Shown here piece after piece: positions 60,657 to 64,000 of a stretch of 64,000 nucleotides of DNA. The notes under the pieces were generated by a model. The model ran no database searches. It worked only from the letters and a program-made list of their open reading frames with translations, and had not been told where the DNA came from. The stretch comes from JABDJX01 sp039942715 (GTDB taxonomy: Bacteria; Pseudomonadota; Alphaproteobacteria; Rhodobacterales; Rhodobacteraceae): assembly GCA_039942715.1 (NCBI GenBank), contig JBDVBY010000003.1, positions 124,001-188,000 of the forward strand, in the 5' to 3' direction. Both the position numbers and the translations under genes were made by a program. Numbering within the stretch: the first letter of the stretch is position 1; each line of letters starts with the position of its first letter.

Positions 60657-60700
60657 AACTATCAGTTTTCCCACGCATTGATCCATTCTATGAATGATCC

Positions 60701-61579
60701 ATGACCTTCGATCAAATCCGAACCTTCCTGTGGGTGGCGCGTCTTGGCGGTTTTCGCAAAGCGGCAGAGCATCTGAACCTGTCACAGCCTGCTGTCTCGA
60801 CGCGCATTTCCAATCTTGAAGACGAACTCCGCGTCCCGCTCATTGAGCGCGGGCGCGGAGATATGGTACTCACCAAACATGGCACGCTATTGCTGTCTTA
60901 CGCCGAACAGATGTTGTTCGTCGAAGAAGAGATTAAACAGCGCGTCGCCAACCCATCCGAGGCCGAAGGTCTGTTTCGCGTCGGTGCGTCGGAGACCATT
61001 GCACAGGCGTGGTTGCCAGAATTTCTGAAAGCTTTCAGCCAGCAGTATCCCCGCGTTGATCTTGATCTAACGGTCGACATTTCGATCAATTTGCGCTCCT
61101 CACTTCTAGAGCGCAGGATTGATTTGGTGTTCTTGATGGGTCCGGTGTCAGAGTTCACAGTTGAGAACTTGGTACTTCCGCCATTTGATCTGCACTGGTA
61201 TCGCTCAACCCAGAACCCCGAAACTGACCTGAGCAAAATCCCTGTCATTTCATATTCTAGCCAAACGCGCCCATACCGCGAGTTGATGTCTGAACTGTCG
61301 CGCCGCGTTGGCCCAAAGCTGCGCGTCTATGCCTCGGCCTCCCTGTCCGCCAGTTTGAAAATGATTGCTGCCGGAATCGCCGTTGGCCCCTATCCACGCG
61401 CGCTGGCCAATGACTTTCTGGAATCCGGTGAAATCGTAGAGTTTGACCCCGGCTTTCATCCACAGCCCTTAGCTTTCACCGCCTCTTACGTGTCTGAGCC
61501 GCGCAGTTTCCTCGTTGAGAACAGCGCCCGTATCGCGCGCGAGGTTGCACTTGGTTGGGACTCCACACATCCAACGTGA
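60701..61579 (+). CDS. LysR family transcriptional regulator
   Basis: A 292-residue regulator. The N-terminal winged helix (residues about 1-60) reads TFDQIRTFLWVARLGGFRKAA and LNLSQPAVSTRISNLE. The C-terminal effector-binding domain follows (about 90-290). The effector is unknown. It lies just before the DUF1445/TRAP genes on the same strand and is their likely regulator. About 95 bp of AT-rich DNA follows before the next gene. Confidence 0.9.
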   Translation: MTFDQIRTFLWVARLGGFRKAAEHLNLSQPAVSTRISNLEDELRVPLIERGRGDMVLTKHGTLLLSYAEQMLFVEEEIKQRVANPSEAEGLFRVGASETIAQAWLPEFLKAFSQQYPRVDLDLTVDISINLRSSLLERRIDLVFLMGPVSEFTVENLVLPPFDLHWYRSTQNPETDLSKIPVISYSSQTRPYRELMSELSRRVGPKLRVYASASLSASLKMIAAGIAVGPYPRALANDFLESGEIVEFDPGFHPQPLAFTASYVSEPRSFLVENSARIAREVALGWDSTHPT

Positions 61580-61674
61580 ATTCATATTTTCTATCACATA
61601 AGATATAAAATGATAATTTGCGTAAAAGCGTAGGCCCATGTGATGCTCCCACCATCAAGGCTTGGGGCTGCCAC

Positions 61675-62499
61675 ATGACAATCAGAACAGTATTTCATGC
61701 TGACCTTTTGGCGTCATCCGCGACAGAAGTCCGCAACGCCATTCGCAATGGTGCCTACGGCGGCCACACCGCAGGTCTCGCTGCGGGCAAGCTGCAATGC
61801 AACCTTGCAATCCTGCCTGAGAAATACGCTCTGGATTTCCTGCGCTTTTGCCAGCGTAATCCAAAACCTTGTCCAATCGTCGGCGTTAGCGACACAGGAA
61901 ACCCCAGCTTGCCGACGTTAGGGCACGACATCGACATTCGCACGGACGTGTCTAAGTACCGTGTCTTTCGCAATGGCCAATTTGTCGAAGAAGTCACCGA
62001 CACAACGGATCACTGGCAGGATGATCTTGTTACCGTTGCTTTGGGCTGTTCGTTCACATTTGAAAACGCCCTGCTGCGCGAGGGCATTCCAGTGCGCCAC
62101 ATCGAAAGCGGTAAGAATGTTCCGATGTACCGTTCGAACATCGAACTTGTCGCAGCTGGCCCGTTTCACGGCCAGATGGTCGTTACTATGCGGCCCATCC
62201 CCAAAGACATGGTCACACGCGCCAAGGAAATCAGCGCACGCTTTCCCCATGCGCACGGCGCACCACTTTTCGAAGGCAACCCGCACAGCATTGGCATCGA
62301 AGATCTGTCTAAGCCAGATTGGGGCGACGCTGTTGAGATAAAAGAAGGCGAAGTGCCGGTCTACTGGGCCTGTGGTGTGACCCCGCAAAATGTCTTGCTA
62401 GATGCAGGCCTACCAATTTGCATCACCCATTCGCCTGGTCACATGTTGATCGCTGATGTCGCCGAAGATGCCGAAGTTCCAATTTTATCAAACACCTGA
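61675..62499 (+). CDS. Putative hydro-lyase, DUF1445 family
   Basis: A 274-residue protein of the DUF1445 (YcsI-type) 'putative hydro-lyase' family. Blocks seen are ATEVRNAIRNGAYGGHTAGLAAGKLQCNLAILP at the start (split by me as NGAYGGHTAGLA and LQCNLAIL), FLRFCQRNPKPCPIVG, VTVALGCSFTFENALL and the C-terminal ITHSPGHMLIADV. A related domain occurs in mammalian D-glutamate cyclase, so a hydroxy- or amino-acid substrate is plausible, but it is unproven. It starts at ATG 61675. A TRAP binding-protein gene follows after 24 bp. Confidence 0.88.
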   Translation: MTIRTVFHADLLASSATEVRNAIRNGAYGGHTAGLAAGKLQCNLAILPEKYALDFLRFCQRNPKPCPIVGVSDTGNPSLPTLGHDIDIRTDVSKYRVFRNGQFVEEVTDTTDHWQDDLVTVALGCSFTFENALLREGIPVRHIESGKNVPMYRSNIELVAAGPFHGQMVVTMRPIPKDMVTRAKEISARFPHAHGAPLFEGNPHSIGIEDLSKPDWGDAVEIKEGEVPVYWACGVTPQNVLLDAGLPICITHSPGHMLIADVAEDAEVPILSNT

Positions 62500-62523
62500 A
62501 CCGATCCAACAAGGAGACGATCC

Positions 62524-63555
62524 ATGAAAAAAATCCTCACTCTTCTAGCAGCAAGCACAGCCCTTGCTGCACCGGCCATCGCCGAAGACCTTTCGGTTGT
62601 TGGCAGCTGGTCAAGCCTGCCGCTTCACAATCAATACGAAGCCCCTTTCTGGAGCACCACTCTGCCCGAAGCCTCGGGCGGTGAATTCAACGTTGAGCTG
62701 ACCACGCACAATCAGATGAGCCTTGGTCTTGGCGACATTTACCCTTTGCTCGGCCAAGGCGTTTATGACGTGGCGATGACAGTGGCAGATTATGCCGTGG
62801 CTGACGCACCCGAGCTTGAAGGCCTTGATGTGCCGCTTCTCGCTCTCACAGCGGACGACGCGCGCAAGATGGTCGATGCTGCGCGCCCGATGGTTGCTGA
62901 CATATACCGCGACCGCTTTAATAGCCATGTTCTGGCCATCGCACCTTACCCGCCGCAGGTCGTGTTCTGTAACGCCGAGATTTCGCAGCTCTCCGATCTG
63001 GAAGGTCTGAAGGTGCGCGCCTCTGGGCGTATGACAGCCAAACTTCTCGAAGCGCTTGGCGCGGAAGGCGTGAATGTGTCCTTCTCAGAAGTGCCCGGCG
63101 CGCTTCAAAACGGCGTTGTTGATTGTGCCGTCACTGGCGCTGGCTCTGGCTACAGCGCTGGCTGGTGGGAAGTTTCAACGCACTTGTTGCCGATCCCGCT
63201 TGGCGGTTGGGACTCTGTCGTAACAGCCATCAACATGGACAAATGGAACAGCCTTGGTTCTGACAAGCAGGCGCTGCTCACCGACCAAGTCGCGAGCGGC
63301 TTTGAAGACCCGGCATGGGCCAGTGCACAGGATGCTTTGGTCAACGACATCGCCTGCCTGACCGGCAACGGCGCATGCCCATCAGGTGATGCACGCTCGA
63401 TGACATTGGTTGAAGTCAGCGATGCAGACTTCACCCGTGCCCGCGATATTCTGACAGGTGAAGTTCTGCCGGAATGGGCCGAACGTGCAGGTGGCGACTG
63501 GGCCGAGCGTTGGAATGCAAGTGTCGGTCAGGTTGTCGGCGTGACCATCAACTAA
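62524..63555 (+). CDS. TRAP transporter substrate-binding protein (DctP family)
   Basis: A 343-residue periplasmic binding protein with a signal peptide (about residues 1-20, AIA-E). The TRAP fold signature is LEGLKVRASGRMTAKLLEALGA, with the Arg that binds a carboxylate, then EVPGALQNGVVDCAVTG. It should capture an organic acid for the DctQ/DctM membrane pair. AAGGAGACG precedes the ATG. Linked to DUF1445 and the LysR gene upstream, suggesting an uptake-and-degradation unit. Confidence 0.92.
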   Translation: MKKILTLLAASTALAAPAIAEDLSVVGSWSSLPLHNQYEAPFWSTTLPEASGGEFNVELTTHNQMSLGLGDIYPLLGQGVYDVAMTVADYAVADAPELEGLDVPLLALTADDARKMVDAARPMVADIYRDRFNSHVLAIAPYPPQVVFCNAEISQLSDLEGLKVRASGRMTAKLLEALGAEGVNVSFSEVPGALQNGVVDCAVTGAGSGYSAGWWEVSTHLLPIPLGGWDSVVTAINMDKWNSLGSDKQALLTDQVASGFEDPAWASAQDALVNDIACLTGNGACPSGDARSMTLVEVSDADFTRARDILTGEVLPEWAERAGGDWAERWNASVGQVVGVTIN

Positions 63556-63591
63556 GACCACCTTTGGTCCAAACATAGGGACGTACCGTTC

Positions 63592-64000
63592 ATGGAACTG
63601 ACAATGATAGAAACCCTGCGCAAGCTCAACAAAGGTGTTGCCCTTGTTGTTGGCTTTGGCCTTCTGGCCTGCGCTGGGTTTGTTCTCACAGATATCATTA
63701 TGCGCCAGATCGGTACGTCTCTTGGCGGCACGGAAGAGATCGCTGGCTACGCCATGGCGCTCGCGACATCCTGGGGTATGTCTTACACTCTTCTGGAACT
63801 GGGACATGTCCGCATTGATCTTCTTCGCAGTCGGGCTGGTGCCTTCAAACGGGCGTTGTTTGATGTCTTTTCGATGATTGTTGTCAGTGGCGTTATCATC
63901 ACAATCGCCATCAAAGCATGGCCGGTGGTTGAGCGTTCGCTGACCAACGGTTCGCGCGCCAACACACCGCTGGAAACTCCGCTGATCTGGGTGCAAGCCC
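63592..64000 (+). CDS. TRAP transporter small permease DctQ (partial, cut by window end)
   Basis: The first 136 codons of a small four-helix TRAP membrane subunit, running off the right edge. Translating from ATG 63592 gives a first membrane helix (GVALVVGFGLLACAGFVLTD), the family block GGTEEIAGYAMALATSWGMSY, LLELGHVRIDLL, then a third helix. An internal ATG at 63604 is an alternative start. The large DctM subunit would be expected just beyond the window. Confidence 0.88.
   Translation, partial: MELTMIETLRKLNKGVALVVGFGLLACAGFVLTDIIMRQIGTSLGGTEEIAGYAMALATSWGMSYTLLELGHVRIDLLRSRAGAFKRALFDVFSMIVVSGVIITIAIKAWPVVERSLTNGSRANTPLETPLIWVQA

Noticed and set aside
1..64000. tRNA, rRNA, CRISPR, insertion sequence or prophage content
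   Set aside because: I saw no cloverleaf with a GTTCRANYC-type T-arm in the gaps, no regular repeat-spacer array, no transposase or integrase, and no phage structural genes.

Overview
The window looks like the chromosome of a marine alphaproteobacterium of the Rhodobacterales (Roseobacter group). The family content supports this: petP/petR regulators, the division regulators MipZ and FzlA, DUF3572, an IalB-family protein, a phaZ<>phaC-phaP polyhydroxyalkanoate locus, a TPP-riboswitch-controlled thiBPQ operon and a TRAP transporter. Base composition is moderately GC-rich and even, except for an AT-richer stretch near 26.36-26.70 kb. I see no rRNA, tRNA, CRISPR array, insertion sequence or prophage. 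Genes are packed tightly in short operons, many joined by 1-25 bp overlaps. This is mostly core chromosome, not an island.

Layout. 0-9 kb: partial asparaginase II, IalB-like protein, rlmN, LOG-family/GlsB pair, arfB, queuosine-precursor transporter, an MFS-mepA-phytase-like chain, thioesterase, YggT. 9-20 kb: recQ, yaaA, a hybrid histidine kinase whose receiver is split off by an apparent 1-bp frameshift, a thiolase, a four-gene ECF sigma module (EF-hand protein, sigma, small membrane protein, Metal_resist-type sensor), and a PleD-like diguanylate cyclase. 20-26 kb: the PHA storage locus with two perfect operator-like repeats ahead of phaP, a receiver lacking its phospho-acceptor Asp, and mipZ. 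26.7-31.7 kb: three successive Gfo/Idh/MocA oxidoreductases, a ketodeoxygluconate-kinase-like enzyme and serB, apparently one operon. 31.6-35 kb: thiBPQ with its riboswitch. 35-44 kb: aroC, DUF389 and EamA membrane proteins, a split DsbD-like pair (CcdA-like plus thioredoxin), HU, and an amn/ade purine-salvage pair. 44-48 kb: petP-petR, then HDAC-like-xseB-ispA. 48-56 kb: ilvE, esterase, DUF1294, fzlA-queG, mtgA, DUF2062, the (p)ppGpp synthetase/hydrolase and rpoZ. 56-61 kb: NYN protein, ispH, then a coupled LysE-DUF3429-methyltransferase-GST-rnhA chain. 61-64 kb: LysR regulator, DUF1445 protein and the start of a TRAP transporter, cut by the window end.

The items that look least described are the triple-oxidoreductase/sugar-kinase operon, the EF-hand/ECF sigma module, the split hybrid kinase, and a dispersed terminator-like repeat found three times (near 3.5, 37.8 and 44.7 kb). 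All functions are assigned by reading motifs and family resemblance; no database search was run.
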